64,000 nt of DNA from a virus: positions 38,224 through 102,223 of the IMG/VR virus record IMGVR_UViG_3300032291_003205, one strand, 5' to 3'. Positions 47,048 to 57,229 of the stretch are shown in pieces. The translations under genes were made by a program, and so were the position numbers. The notes below the pieces were generated by a model that made no database searches, had not been told where the DNA came from, and saw nothing but the letters and a program-made list of their open reading frames with translations. The stretch's first letter is position 1. Every line of letters starts with the position of its first letter.

Positions 47048-47395
47048 ATGAAACCATCAGATTTTAAAAAAATTATTAAAGAGGCAGTAAGGGAAGCTAT
47101 CCAAGAAGAATTAAAAGATATTCTATTGGAAGCTGTTCGTGCCCCTAAAACAATTGTTACGGAGTCACTTAGAGACACTTACGCTCAACCACATCTTTCC
47201 AAACCAAAACAATTAACTCCAGCTGAAAGACAAGCAATGTTTGGAGGTATTTTAGAGGAAATGCAAGTTGGAGGAGCAGCAACAACTGCTTACGCTGGTA
47301 ATTTTCAAGCAAACGGACCAGTAGATGCTGTTAACGGAGCATTACCTGAAGGTAGTGTTGGATTAGATCAAATAATGGCTTTAATGAATAAATAA
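47048..47395 (+). CDS. Small structural-module protein
   Basis: A 115-residue protein with an N-terminal charged helix (FKKIIKEAVREAIQEELKDI) and a Gly/Ala-rich end. Position just before gp25-like suggests a baseplate or assembly role. Unrecognised. Confidence 0.6.
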   Translation: MKPSDFKKIIKEAVREAIQEELKDILLEAVRAPKTIVTESLRDTYAQPHLSKPKQLTPAERQAMFGGILEEMQVGGAATTAYAGNFQANGPVDAVNGALPEGSVGLDQIMALMNK

Positions 47396-47802
47396 TGGCA
47401 TTTGGAGCTAAAAAGATATTTCCTATAGATACCCAACCCGGAACGGCTGTTGGGGTGGATATTCCTTTTAATGCTCCTGCTGTTTTTAAACCAAATTATA
47501 CTACTCAAGCATCAATTAAAAACAATTTAATTAATTTCTTTTTAACAAATAAAAATGAAAGATATTTAAATCCAACTTTTGGTGGTGATTTACGAGCTTT
47601 TATATTTCAACAAATAACTGAAGGAAATTTAGATTACTTAAAACAAGATATTCAGTCTCAATTAGGTATATACTTTCAGAACGTGATTATTGCAAGTTTA
47701 GATATTTTATCTTCACCTGATATTAATCAAATTAGTGTAATATTAAAATATAGTATAAAAGATACTGGATTAACTGACGAAATACAATTAGCATTTATAT
47801 AA
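47395..47802 (+). CDS. Baseplate wedge protein, gp25-like
   Basis: A 135-residue protein of the gp25/lysozyme-like wedge family. The NKNERYLNPTFGGDLRAFIF segment is the conserved (E)-R-x-x-x-P-x-F-G-x-x-L/x-x-x-x-F core. It forms part of the baseplate wedge with gp6-like proteins. The stop overlaps the next start (TAATG). Confidence 0.9.
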   Translation: MAFGAKKIFPIDTQPGTAVGVDIPFNAPAVFKPNYTTQASIKNNLINFFLTNKNERYLNPTFGGDLRAFIFQQITEGNLDYLKQDIQSQLGIYFQNVIIASLDILSSPDINQISVILKYSIKDTGLTDEIQLAFI

Positions 47803-49661
47803 TGGCTACTAAAAAAAGAAATATAACCTATATTAATAAGGACTTTAGCGAACTAAGGGCTAGTTTAATTGACTATGCTAGAACTTATTTCCCCACTACT
47901 TATAATGATTTTACACCTACCTCTCCAGGTATGATGTTTATGGAAATGGCTGCTTATGTAGGTGATGTTTTGTCATTCTATATGGATAACCAAATCCAAG
48001 AAAACTTTTTACAGTATGCTCGTCAAACAAACAACTTATATGAGTTAGCTTATATGTTTGGTTATAAACCAAATGTAACCCAAGTTGCTATTACTAATGT
48101 AGATTTTTATCAACAAGTCCCTTCAATCGTATCGGCATCTACTTATTATCCCGATTTTACTTATTCCTTATTTATTGATCAGAATTCTCAGGTACAATCA
48201 TCAACTAATACAGCCACCTCATTTTTAATTCAAGATCCAGTAGATTTTTCAGTTTCAAGTTCAGGCGACCCAACAGAAATTTCAGTATATGCTACATCAG
48301 GTGGAAATCCTACCTATTTCTTATTAAAGAAAACAAGACAAGCAGCATCCGCTACTATTAATACAACAACATTTAGTTTTGGAGCTCCTGTTCCTTTTAA
48401 TACAGTTGACATTACAGCCGATAAAATAATTGGTATTTTAGATATAACAGATAGTAATGGAAATATATGGTATGAGGTAGATTATTTGGCTCAAGAAACA
48501 ATATTTGATTCAATTAAAAATACTAATACAAACGATCCTAATTTATCACAATATCAAGGAGATACTCCTTACTTATTACAATTACAACTAATTCAAAGAA
48601 GATTTGCTACTCGTTTTATAAACTCTAGAACTCTTCAATTACAATTTGGTTCAGGAACAACAGCAGATAATGATGCCGAAATTATTCCTAATCCAGATAA
48701 CGTGGGTTTAGGGTTACCTTTTGGTCAAAGTAAATTAACAACAGCATTTTCACCCTCCAACTTTATATTTACAAATACTTACGGTATTGCACCTTCAAAT
48801 ACTACTTTAACAGTAAGGTATTTAACAGGTGGAGGAGCAGAAGCAAACGTACCTTCAAACGATTTAACTAATATTGTAGCAAATATTAACTTTTTAAACT
48901 CAAATTTAAATTCAACTACAGCTAATACTATATTTAATTCATTAGCTGTTACGAACCCAATAGCAGCAGATGGTGGTGGAGATGGAGATTCAATAGATGA
49001 AATTAGACAAAATGCTTCAGCTAATTATGCCTCTCAGTTACGTAACGTAACTCAAGATGATTATTTAGTAAGGACATTATCCATGCCTGCTAAATACGGA
49101 GTTGTTGCTAAAGCATTTATTGAACCAACTAAAGCTCAATCTCAAACAGCAGGACAAAATGCCTCTATTTTAGATTTATATGTTTTAACTTTTGATATTA
49201 ATAATAAATTAAACACAGCTTCTCGTGCTTTAAAACAAAATATTACTACTTATCTTTCTCAGTATAGAATGGTTAATGATTCTGTTAATATTAAAGATGC
49301 TTTTATTATAAACATAGGAGTTAATTTTGATATTATTATTTTACCTAATTTTAATAGTAATGAAGTTTTATCTAAATGTATTTTAGCATTACAAGATTTC
49401 TTTGCTATTAGTAAATGGGCAATTAATGAACCTATTGTATTAAGAGATCTTTATATCTTATTAGATGCTATTGAAGGAGTTCAAACAGTTAAAACAATTA
49501 ATATTACTAATTTAGTAGGAGAAAATTTAGGATACTCACCTTATGCTTATGATATAAATGGTGCTACAATTTCTAACGTAGTTTATCCTTCACTAGACCC
49601 AAGTATTTTTGAATTAAAATATCCTAACACAGATATTCAAGGAAGAGTAGTAAATTTATAA
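47802..49661 (+). CDS. Baseplate wedge protein, gp6/baseplate-J-like
   Basis: A 619-residue protein with the N-terminal pattern of large baseplate-J proteins: TSPGMMFMEMAAYVGDVLSF, then ARQTNNLYELAYMFGYKP. The middle holds GGGDGDSIDEIRQNASANYA, the baseplate-J core (E-x-R.....). It partners gp25-like in the wedge. About the size of T4 gp6 (660 residues). Confidence 0.9.
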   Translation: MATKKRNITYINKDFSELRASLIDYARTYFPTTYNDFTPTSPGMMFMEMAAYVGDVLSFYMDNQIQENFLQYARQTNNLYELAYMFGYKPNVTQVAITNVDFYQQVPSIVSASTYYPDFTYSLFIDQNSQVQSSTNTATSFLIQDPVDFSVSSSGDPTEISVYATSGGNPTYFLLKKTRQAASATINTTTFSFGAPVPFNTVDITADKIIGILDITDSNGNIWYEVDYLAQETIFDSIKNTNTNDPNLSQYQGDTPYLLQLQLIQRRFATRFINSRTLQLQFGSGTTADNDAEIIPNPDNVGLGLPFGQSKLTTAFSPSNFIFTNTYGIAPSNTTLTVRYLTGGGAEANVPSNDLTNIVANINFLNSNLNSTTANTIFNSLAVTNPIAADGGGDGDSIDEIRQNASANYASQLRNVTQDDYLVRTLSMPAKYGVVAKAFIEPTKAQSQTAGQNASILDLYVLTFDINNKLNTASRALKQNITTYLSQYRMVNDSVNIKDAFIINIGVNFDIIILPNFNSNEVLSKCILALQDFFAISKWAINEPIVLRDLYILLDAIEGVQTVKTINITNLVGENLGYSPYAYDINGATISNVVYPSLDPSIFELKYPNTDIQGRVVNL

Positions 49662-49665
49662 CAAA

Positions 49666-50808
49666 ATGGCCGTATTAAAAATATTCCCCGAAAAAGACGC
49701 TACATTATATTCTCTATTCCCTAACATGAATACGGGATTAGATGAAATAGTTGAAGCTACTCTTACAACATTTGCTTATTCTAATCCAAGTCCACAAGCT
49801 AGTAGATTTGTCCTCCAGTTTAATAGTACTGAGTTATCATCATCAATTAGCTTAATTCCTACAAATAAGTATAATAATGGAAATTGGAAAGCCCAATTAC
49901 AGTGTTTTATAGCTACAGTTGATGGTTTAAATGTAGACACTACTGTTAAGTGTTTCCCCTTAGCTGATCCTTGGGGAATGGGAACGGGACGTTACTTAGA
50001 TAGTCCTATATCAACAAACGGAACATCTTGGATTTGGGCCGATTATTCAGGTAGTACATTATGGACCGCAAGTATTCCAACCGGGGCAACTGCCTCTTAT
50101 ACTTCATCCGTTCCAGCAGGTGGTGGGGTATGGTACACAGGTTCTCAATATTCTTCTTCTGTTACTTTTACTTATAGAACAGATAAAGATATTAATTTAG
50201 ATGTAACTCCTACAGTTAAAGCTTGGACAACTGGTTCTGGTACTATTCCTACAACAAAATTAACTAATTATGGATTTATAGTTAAACAAGATGTAGAATT
50301 TGTAAATAACAACAATTACCAACCCGAATTAAAATATTTTTCTGTTGATACAAATACAATTTATCCTCCGGCTTTACAAATTAGTTGGGATGATTTTGTA
50401 TTTAATACTGGTTCTTCAACCCAAACAATTTTAAATACATTACCAGCTACAGTCACAATAGCCCAAAACCCAGGAGTGTTTTATAGTGAAAGTATTAATA
50501 GATTTAGAATAAATGCTCGTCCTGAATACCCTATTCAATTATGGGAAACATCCTCTGTTTATACAAATAATTATTTTTTACCTACAGCTTCTTATTATGC
50601 TATTAAGGATTTAGAAACTAATGAATATATAGTTGATTTTGATTCTACTTATACTAAATTAAGTGCTGATGCTACCTCAAGTTATTTTGATATATATATG
50701 AACTATCTCCAACCAGAAAGATATTATACTATTTTAATTCAAAGTACAATTGATGGTTCAACAGTTGTATTTAATGACCAATACTACTTTAAAGTAATTA
50801 ACGGATAA
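49666..50808 (+). CDS. Baseplate/tail structural protein
   Basis: A 380-residue beta-rich protein (IFPEKDATLYSLFPNMNTGL start) with Ser/Thr/Tyr-rich strands. The start resembles DNRLRE-type repeats (KDATLYS.FP..N.G), seen in surface and tail proteins. It lies between the wedge and the giant protein and is probably virion-associated. Confidence 0.7.
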   Translation: MAVLKIFPEKDATLYSLFPNMNTGLDEIVEATLTTFAYSNPSPQASRFVLQFNSTELSSSISLIPTNKYNNGNWKAQLQCFIATVDGLNVDTTVKCFPLADPWGMGTGRYLDSPISTNGTSWIWADYSGSTLWTASIPTGATASYTSSVPAGGGVWYTGSQYSSSVTFTYRTDKDINLDVTPTVKAWTTGSGTIPTTKLTNYGFIVKQDVEFVNNNNYQPELKYFSVDTNTIYPPALQISWDDFVFNTGSSTQTILNTLPATVTIAQNPGVFYSESINRFRINARPEYPIQLWETSSVYTNNYFLPTASYYAIKDLETNEYIVDFDSTYTKLSADATSSYFDIYMNYLQPERYYTILIQSTIDGSTVVFNDQYYFKVING

Positions 50809-51149
50809 TGGAGCAAATAAACTTAAATAAACAAGTTTATGATAAAAATCAATACCAAAAGGTAATTGATACTTCTTTTACTCAATTAGTTAATATTACT
50901 TCTTCTCTTACTTCATCACTCCCTACAATATCTGTAGATCAATTTTTTCAATATTATCAAGATTTATTTTTTATTATACCTAAGTTTGGAGATATAAATT
51001 CTCATGAGTATCTTATAAAAACGAGTACTGATTATATTGGTGTTTCACAACAAACAAATGATACAATTCAAGCATTAGTTGAGGAAGTAACATCTTTAAG
51101 ACAAGAAAATCTTAGTTTACAACAACAAACACTCACAGGAAGTATATAA
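50808..51149 (+). CDS. Small structural-module protein
   Basis: A 113-residue helical protein that ends in a coiled coil (ALVEEVTSLRQENLSLQQQ). TAATG overlaps on both sides tie it to its neighbours. It could bridge two baseplate parts. Confidence 0.65.
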   Translation: MEQINLNKQVYDKNQYQKVIDTSFTQLVNITSSLTSSLPTISVDQFFQYYQDLFFIIPKFGDINSHEYLIKTSTDYIGVSQQTNDTIQALVEEVTSLRQENLSLQQQTLTGSI

Positions 51150-54100
51150 TGGCCGAAATAATTAATATAAACCCAATAAACCCACTTACCTTTGAACTAC
51201 AGGAATATTCTGTTTCTGATAGTTCTCTTATTACTTCATTTGATATAGATACTACATTTAATCCTAATATTGATTATTTAGAGTATTTTATTTATGATTT
51301 AAATGGTAATATTTTAACACAAAACGTTAGTGGGTACCCTGGATATAAATTAATTGATAATGATGTTGTTTTATACCCTGAAGTAGATTTAAAGGCTTAT
51401 GGTTATACCGAAGGTCAATATAATACTTTATATAATTTTTTAAGTCCAAAATTAGGTTCCAATAGTTTTACCCCTTACTATATTTCAGAAATTAGTTCTG
51501 ACAGGACAGAAGTTAGATTAGATACAACAGCTATTCCTAATGCTTTAGTAATTTCCTCTTCTTTAGAATTAATTAATGATATTACAAATTCTACAGGAAG
51601 TTATTATGATTTTTACTTAAATTTTGGTAATAATGATTTAGTTATTGCTGTTAATGCTTTATTAGATACAACAGATTCTACTAATCCTACAGTTTTAATT
51701 AAATTATATGAGCCATTACCTCCCCAATTTGATTTACAATCTCAATTATGGGTTGTAAACCAAGTATCGGAACCAGTTGCTTACAACATTAATATTTCTC
51801 AAACCTTTGATATTGCCGATAACAATATACAATTAAGAGGTCCTAATACTAATATTAGTGTTAAAAACCAAATAAATAACTCTACAGATTATTCTAATTA
51901 TCAAGCATTATCTGCTACTACTGCTAAAACAGGATCTAATAGTCTACAATATCAATTAAACAATTTATTAGCTCAAACAGGGGTAACAGTAAACGTAGAT
52001 TATTCTGATTATTCTAATTTTATTCATTTTTCTAATGCTCAAGTAAGATTAGAAAATTTTTATTATAAGTTATCATTAATTGAACAATATTCTTATAGTT
52101 CAAGTTTATCTAACAATACTCCATCAAATTATTATGTATCTCAAAGTAGTGTAATCTATCAAAGTAAGATAGATGCTATTATTACTACTTTTGATAATTA
52201 CGAGTACTATCTTTATTACAATTCAGGCTCAACTAATTGGCCTAAATCAAATACTGCTCCCCCATATGTAAACGTATCTACAACCTCATCAGCAGGTTTA
52301 ACTTGGTTTGCAAGTCAATCAGCAGTAGCAGAATTATATGATTCTGAAAATAACGATGCTTTAACTTTAGCAATCCCTTCATATCTAAGAGATGATGATA
52401 ACAACCAACAATATATTTTGTTTGTTGAAATGATTGGTCAATTATTTGATGAGGTATTTGTTTATCTACAGGGAATTACAGATAAAGCAAATAACGATAA
52501 TAGATTAACTTATGGTGTTTCTAAAGATTTAGTAGCCGATGTTTTAAGAGATTTAGGTATTAAAATTTATCAAAATAATTTCTCATCAAATGATCTTTAT
52601 CAAGCATTAATTGGTATAACTCCATCAGGCAGTTTATATAATTTACCTTTTACTACTCCGACCCTACCAGTGCCATCAGGATCGGGTTTACAATATATAA
52701 CAACGTATATAACCGCATCAACTACCAGTTCGTTGATACCCACGTACGACATAAATGCTTCGGTTTATAAACGAATATATAACAGTGTTCCTTATATTTT
52801 AAAGAAAAAGGGTTCATATGCTGGTTTAAGAGCTTTAATTAATTTATTTGGAGTTCCGGATACTGTATTAAGAATTTCTGAGTTTGGAGGTCAAAATAAG
52901 ATTAATACTAATGATTACGATTATTGGTATAATCAATTTAATTATGCTTTTTATACCTCAGGTTCAAACTATGTAACTTCATCTTTTAGTTTAAATAATG
53001 CTTGGGCCTCTAGTAATGATGTTCCTCAAGCTGTAGAATTTAGATTTAAAACAGATGGTTTACCTCAAAACACAGCAAGTATTGCTTCTCAAAGTTTATG
53101 GGAAACTGATGGATTAATTAAATTAGTTTTAAAATATACTGGTTCAGGATACACAAGCGGTTCATACTCAGGTTCCGTAATAAATCCTTATAACCAATAC
53201 GCTAAATTAGATTTTATTCCTGATTATACTTCCCCACAAACATCAGCAAGTGTATATTTACCTTTTTATGATGGAGGTTGGTGGTCTGTTTTAGTAAATA
53301 AAGAAGGTACAAACTATACTTTAACAGCAAAAAATAAAATTTACATTGGAGATGATGGTAATTTTATAGGTTTCCAAGCATCCTCTTCAATTAATCCATC
53401 TACATCAGATCCTTGGAATAATAGTACTAAATCTTATTTTGGTATTTCATCCTCATTATCAGGGAAAATATTTACTGGTTCTTTACAAGAAATTAGATAT
53501 TATACTAATGCTTTATCTCAAAGTAATTTTGATGATTATGTAATGAATCCTTATGCTATTGATGGTAATTATGTTAATTCTGCTCCTTATGTTTTAGCTT
53601 TTAGAGCACCTTTAGGTTCAGACTTAATTACAGGTTCAACAACTTCTATCCATCCTAAAATAACAGGATCTTGGGTTGCTACCTCTTCATTTGCCTCTAA
53701 TAGTAGTTATTATTATAAATCAACCCCTGCTTTTGAACAAAATACAGAAGTTATTTTTGTAAATGAGTTTCCTGCAGGTATTAAAAATAGGATTTCAAAT
53801 AAAATCCAACAACAAAATATTGTATTACCTTATAGTAGTAGTGATTCTAATATTCCTAATGCTGATGTATTATCTCCTTTTAGATCTATTCAACAACAGT
53901 CTACATTAAGTGGTTCGTATACTAAAAACATTAATTATGTTGAAATCGCTTTTTCACCTCAAAATGAAATAAACGATGATATTAACGAACAATTAGGTTA
54001 CTTTAATATTGGTGAGTACATTGGAGATCCAAGATTACAATCCACTACCGCAGAATCATATCCTGATTTAGATGCTTTAAGGGATGCTTATTTTGAAAAA

Positions 54101-56515
54101 TATTCCTCTAACTATCAGTGGTTTGATTATATCAGATTAATTGAATTCTTTGATAACTCTTTATTTAAGATGTTACAAGACTTTATTCCAGCTAGATCTG
54201 ATTTGGCTGCGGGTATTGTAGTTAAACAACACGTTTTAGAAAGAAATAAATATCCTGTTCCTCAAGTAACACTTACTGCTTCTTTAGCTAATATTGCTTC
54301 GGGTTCAACAAATATTCCTTATATTGTTCAAGATCAAACAATTACTGCCTCAATTTTAGTAGGACATATTACTGGAAGTAATGGAGGTACAATGCCTGAT
54401 TTGTTTGGTCAAACACAATCATTCAATTATTTTGTAAATATAACTCAAAGCTGGTCAGGTAGTAATTTAACACCTGCTGGTTATGTAGGATATATTCATG
54501 ATTCACAAGATGAATTCTTTAACGGAGAATTAAGTGGATCTGTATTAACTGTTACTACAGGATCATTAAGTGATTGTAATGTTGAGATCTACCAAGTATA
54601 TACTACTAGTTCTATTAACGGACCGTTTACAGGAATAACTTTTTATTATTTCCCTGATTATGATTTTGAAACTGATAAAACTTATTATCTAACGTTTACT
54701 GAAGCTAATGATGCTTTAGCCCTAGCCTCCGGATCAGTTCAAATTACCGATTCATCTAATGTATCAGGAAACCAAAGAGTTATATATTCTGGAAGCGGGG
54801 ATTTAGCTCCTGGTTCTTCTAGAACTATAAATAATTTAGAAGTTCAAGGAATTATTCCTCCATTAATTTTCTCAAGTAATAACGTTTTAGCATATCTTAC
54901 AGTAACTGCATTTACAGCATCCGTTGCTTTTATAGATCAAGATTGTGAAGTTTTAGCCGGAGATGCTCAAGCTCCAAGACAAAATTCTAAATATATGTTG
55001 GTTGATTTTGATAACAGTTTTATTACTGCATCAAACGAGGCCGCTATTTTATCAGGATATGCTACTAAAGCAGCAGTACCTGATTCATACTATACTTCAG
55101 CTCGTCAAATTAACTCAAGATATATTGGTAAAGAATTAGTAGTTTCTAATCTAAATAAATGGACAGAAGGAGATATTTCTTATGGTAAATCAGTTACTGT
55201 AGGTAATCCGGAAGTTAATTTTGTATATTTTAATAGTGTAGGAAGCACATCACCTGAATGGGGTAATAATATTTCTGCTAAAACACAAGCAAACGTTAAG
55301 TTAATTGTAAATGCCTCTGGAAGTGTTACTAAACCAATTAATGATGTTGAGGGGATTAATTTAGGAACTATTCAACAATCATTTGTTGATAGTGGAAACG
55401 CTACTTTAGTATTAGATGATTACGATACTTTTGGAGTTAATTTAAATATACTAAATGGTACATGGCCTATATTTAAAAGTGGAATAAGCATAGCCCCTAT
55501 TTTATATACTCAAACAGCAAGTTATGATAATAACGGAGATATTATAGGATTTGGATACACAGGATCTATTACTTTTACTCAAGGACAACAAGGCCCTGAT
55601 CCAACTAAAAATAATTATCAATTATTAACTTATGGAATTAACTTTAATAGCATACAACCCTCAACTCTTCCTAAAAAACTTGACTTTTCACCCCCAGTTA
55701 TTTTAGGACCAGATGCTGTCTTTCCTACATCATCTGATGCTTATTCTCCTATAGGTTCTTTAACTAACTTATCAAGTTCAGGGTATGTGTTAACTTTTCA
55801 AGCACATATTGAGGCTAGTAATATATACGCAGCTAAAATTGATTATTCACTCCAAAAAAATGGAGTTGAAGTAGCTAGAATTCAAATTAACCATGCTGCT
55901 ACTAAAGCAGGAGATATTTATTATACTGATGCTAATGCTACTACATCTGATTCATACACTGTAAACGCGGTTGCTTATCAACCTTTCTCAGGAACCGCCC
56001 CTATAGTTCAATTAAATGCTTCCTCTTACTTTAGAGTAACCCAATCCCCTCTACCAGGCACTGGTATTTGTACCGATTTCTGGTATACAGGTTCTGGTAC
56101 CCCTAATATTTTATTAGCTAGTACAGCATCAAACGGATTAAATAGATATATAGGATCAAGACAACAAAGTATTGAAAGAAGTGGATTTAATCCTATTTCT
56201 TTAGATTTTGAACCTCAACAATATGATGAGATTAGATTCCAAGGAATTGAAAATTTAGCTTATTCTATTCTTAATGTTTCTTCTTCTAATGGCCAATTAC
56301 AATTACAGTTAAGTGGAAATATACCTAATGGAACTAATCTAAGTTATTTTCTATTAAGAAGATATGTTTCTGATCCTTCAAATATTATTTTGGATTTAAA
56401 CAAACCAGCAGGCGCAAGTAGTGGTGGTGTTTTAAAACCAGAATATGTAACTGATGAATTAAACAAAAACTTAGATACAATAGTTCAAAACTTAAAATCA
56501 AAAGGCCTAATATAA
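51149..56515 (+). CDS. Giant baseplate/tail protein
   Basis: A 1788-residue protein, the largest in the window. The N-terminal third is beta-rich with long helical parts (DDDNNQQYILFVEMIGQLFD). The middle (about residues 620-800) has a LamG-like region with FRFKTDGLPQ, GWWSVLVNKEG and LQEIRYYTNALSQSNF. The rest is Ser/Thr-rich strands ending in a helix. By position and size it may replace T4 gp7 or gp10 functions in the wedge. I recognise no full-length family. Confidence 0.7.
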   Translation: MAEIININPINPLTFELQEYSVSDSSLITSFDIDTTFNPNIDYLEYFIYDLNGNILTQNVSGYPGYKLIDNDVVLYPEVDLKAYGYTEGQYNTLYNFLSPKLGSNSFTPYYISEISSDRTEVRLDTTAIPNALVISSSLELINDITNSTGSYYDFYLNFGNNDLVIAVNALLDTTDSTNPTVLIKLYEPLPPQFDLQSQLWVVNQVSEPVAYNINISQTFDIADNNIQLRGPNTNISVKNQINNSTDYSNYQALSATTAKTGSNSLQYQLNNLLAQTGVTVNVDYSDYSNFIHFSNAQVRLENFYYKLSLIEQYSYSSSLSNNTPSNYYVSQSSVIYQSKIDAIITTFDNYEYYLYYNSGSTNWPKSNTAPPYVNVSTTSSAGLTWFASQSAVAELYDSENNDALTLAIPSYLRDDDNNQQYILFVEMIGQLFDEVFVYLQGITDKANNDNRLTYGVSKDLVADVLRDLGIKIYQNNFSSNDLYQALIGITPSGSLYNLPFTTPTLPVPSGSGLQYITTYITASTTSSLIPTYDINASVYKRIYNSVPYILKKKGSYAGLRALINLFGVPDTVLRISEFGGQNKINTNDYDYWYNQFNYAFYTSGSNYVTSSFSLNNAWASSNDVPQAVEFRFKTDGLPQNTASIASQSLWETDGLIKLVLKYTGSGYTSGSYSGSVINPYNQYAKLDFIPDYTSPQTSASVYLPFYDGGWWSVLVNKEGTNYTLTAKNKIYIGDDGNFIGFQASSSINPSTSDPWNNSTKSYFGISSSLSGKIFTGSLQEIRYYTNALSQSNFDDYVMNPYAIDGNYVNSAPYVLAFRAPLGSDLITGSTTSIHPKITGSWVATSSFASNSSYYYKSTPAFEQNTEVIFVNEFPAGIKNRISNKIQQQNIVLPYSSSDSNIPNADVLSPFRSIQQQSTLSGSYTKNINYVEIAFSPQNEINDDINEQLGYFNIGEYIGDPRLQSTTAESYPDLDALRDAYFEKYSSNYQWFDYIRLIEFFDNSLFKMLQDFIPARSDLAAGIVVKQHVLERNKYPVPQVTLTASLANIASGSTNIPYIVQDQTITASILVGHITGSNGGTMPDLFGQTQSFNYFVNITQSWSGSNLTPAGYVGYIHDSQDEFFNGELSGSVLTVTTGSLSDCNVEIYQVYTTSSINGPFTGITFYYFPDYDFETDKTYYLTFTEANDALALASGSVQITDSSNVSGNQRVIYSGSGDLAPGSSRTINNLEVQGIIPPLIFSSNNVLAYLTVTAFTASVAFIDQDCEVLAGDAQAPRQNSKYMLVDFDNSFITASNEAAILSGYATKAAVPDSYYTSARQINSRYIGKELVVSNLNKWTEGDISYGKSVTVGNPEVNFVYFNSVGSTSPEWGNNISAKTQANVKLIVNASGSVTKPINDVEGINLGTIQQSFVDSGNATLVLDDYDTFGVNLNILNGTWPIFKSGISIAPILYTQTASYDNNGDIIGFGYTGSITFTQGQQGPDPTKNNYQLLTYGINFNSIQPSTLPKKLDFSPPVILGPDAVFPTSSDAYSPIGSLTNLSSSGYVLTFQAHIEASNIYAAKIDYSLQKNGVEVARIQINHAATKAGDIYYTDANATTSDSYTVNAVAYQPFSGTAPIVQLNASSYFRVTQSPLPGTGICTDFWYTGSGTPNILLASTASNGLNRYIGSRQQSIERSGFNPISLDFEPQQYDEIRFQGIENLAYSILNVSSSNGQLQLQLSGNIPNGTNLSYFLLRRYVSDPSNIILDLNKPAGASSGGVLKPEYVTDELNKNLDTIVQNLKSKGLI

Positions 56516-56529
56516 AATTAAACTTATAC

Positions 56530-56538
56530 ATATTTATA
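56530..56538 (+). promoter_or_regulatory. Late-type box ATATTTATA
   Basis: It lies 18 bases before the ATG at 56557. Confidence 0.5.
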
Positions 56539-56556
56539 ACAAAATATTAAACTCAA

Positions 56557-57219
56557 ATGGGATATTTAAATAATACAGTAGTAACAGTTGATGCGATCTT
56601 AACAGATGTAGGACGTCAATTACTAGCTCAAAATGATGGTCAATTTAGAATTACACAGTATTCTCTAGCAGACGATGAAATTGATTATTCTTTGTACAAT
56701 CCAACTAATCCTTCAGGTTCTGCTTATTATGGTGAGGCTATTATAAACATGCCTTTATTAGAGGCGTTTCCTCAAGCTAACCAAACTATGAAGTACAAGT
56801 TAGTAACTTTACCTCGTGGAACAGCTAAAATGCCTATTATTAATATTGGTTATTCTTCAATCATTATTAAACAAGGTGCTTCATTAGCAATTACTCCTCA
56901 AACATTAAATTATCAAGGTGGAAATACATATGAGGCTAGTGGATACACAGCTACTATTTCTGATGTAAGATTGTTTAATACCTTTGAAGGTGTTGGAATT
57001 AATACTCCCGCTGTTCAAGCTTTAAACTTAACAAATCAAACCACAACATTAGGTACTTCAGTATCTAAAACAGTAGTAGGTAGTACTATCAATATGACAG
57101 CCACTACAGTTAACGTATTATTTGGTACAACTACTCAACTGCAAGCATCTTTAACTATTGAAGGTAGAGATAGTGGTGCTCGTACAACAATTCCTGTAAC
57201 TGTAACTAAAGTATCTTAA
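56557..57219 (+). CDS. Tail/baseplate structural protein
   Basis: A 220-residue beta-rich protein (TVDAILTDVGRQLLAQNDGQF start). The DVGRQ(L/K)LA opening is common in baseplate-associated proteins of large myophages. It has its own late box. Exact position in the virion unknown. Confidence 0.7.
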   Translation: MGYLNNTVVTVDAILTDVGRQLLAQNDGQFRITQYSLADDEIDYSLYNPTNPSGSAYYGEAIINMPLLEAFPQANQTMKYKLVTLPRGTAKMPIINIGYSSIIIKQGASLAITPQTLNYQGGNTYEASGYTATISDVRLFNTFEGVGINTPAVQALNLTNQTTTLGTSVSKTVVGSTINMTATTVNVLFGTTTQLQASLTIEGRDSGARTTIPVTVTKVS

Positions 57220-57229
57220 TATATAAAAA

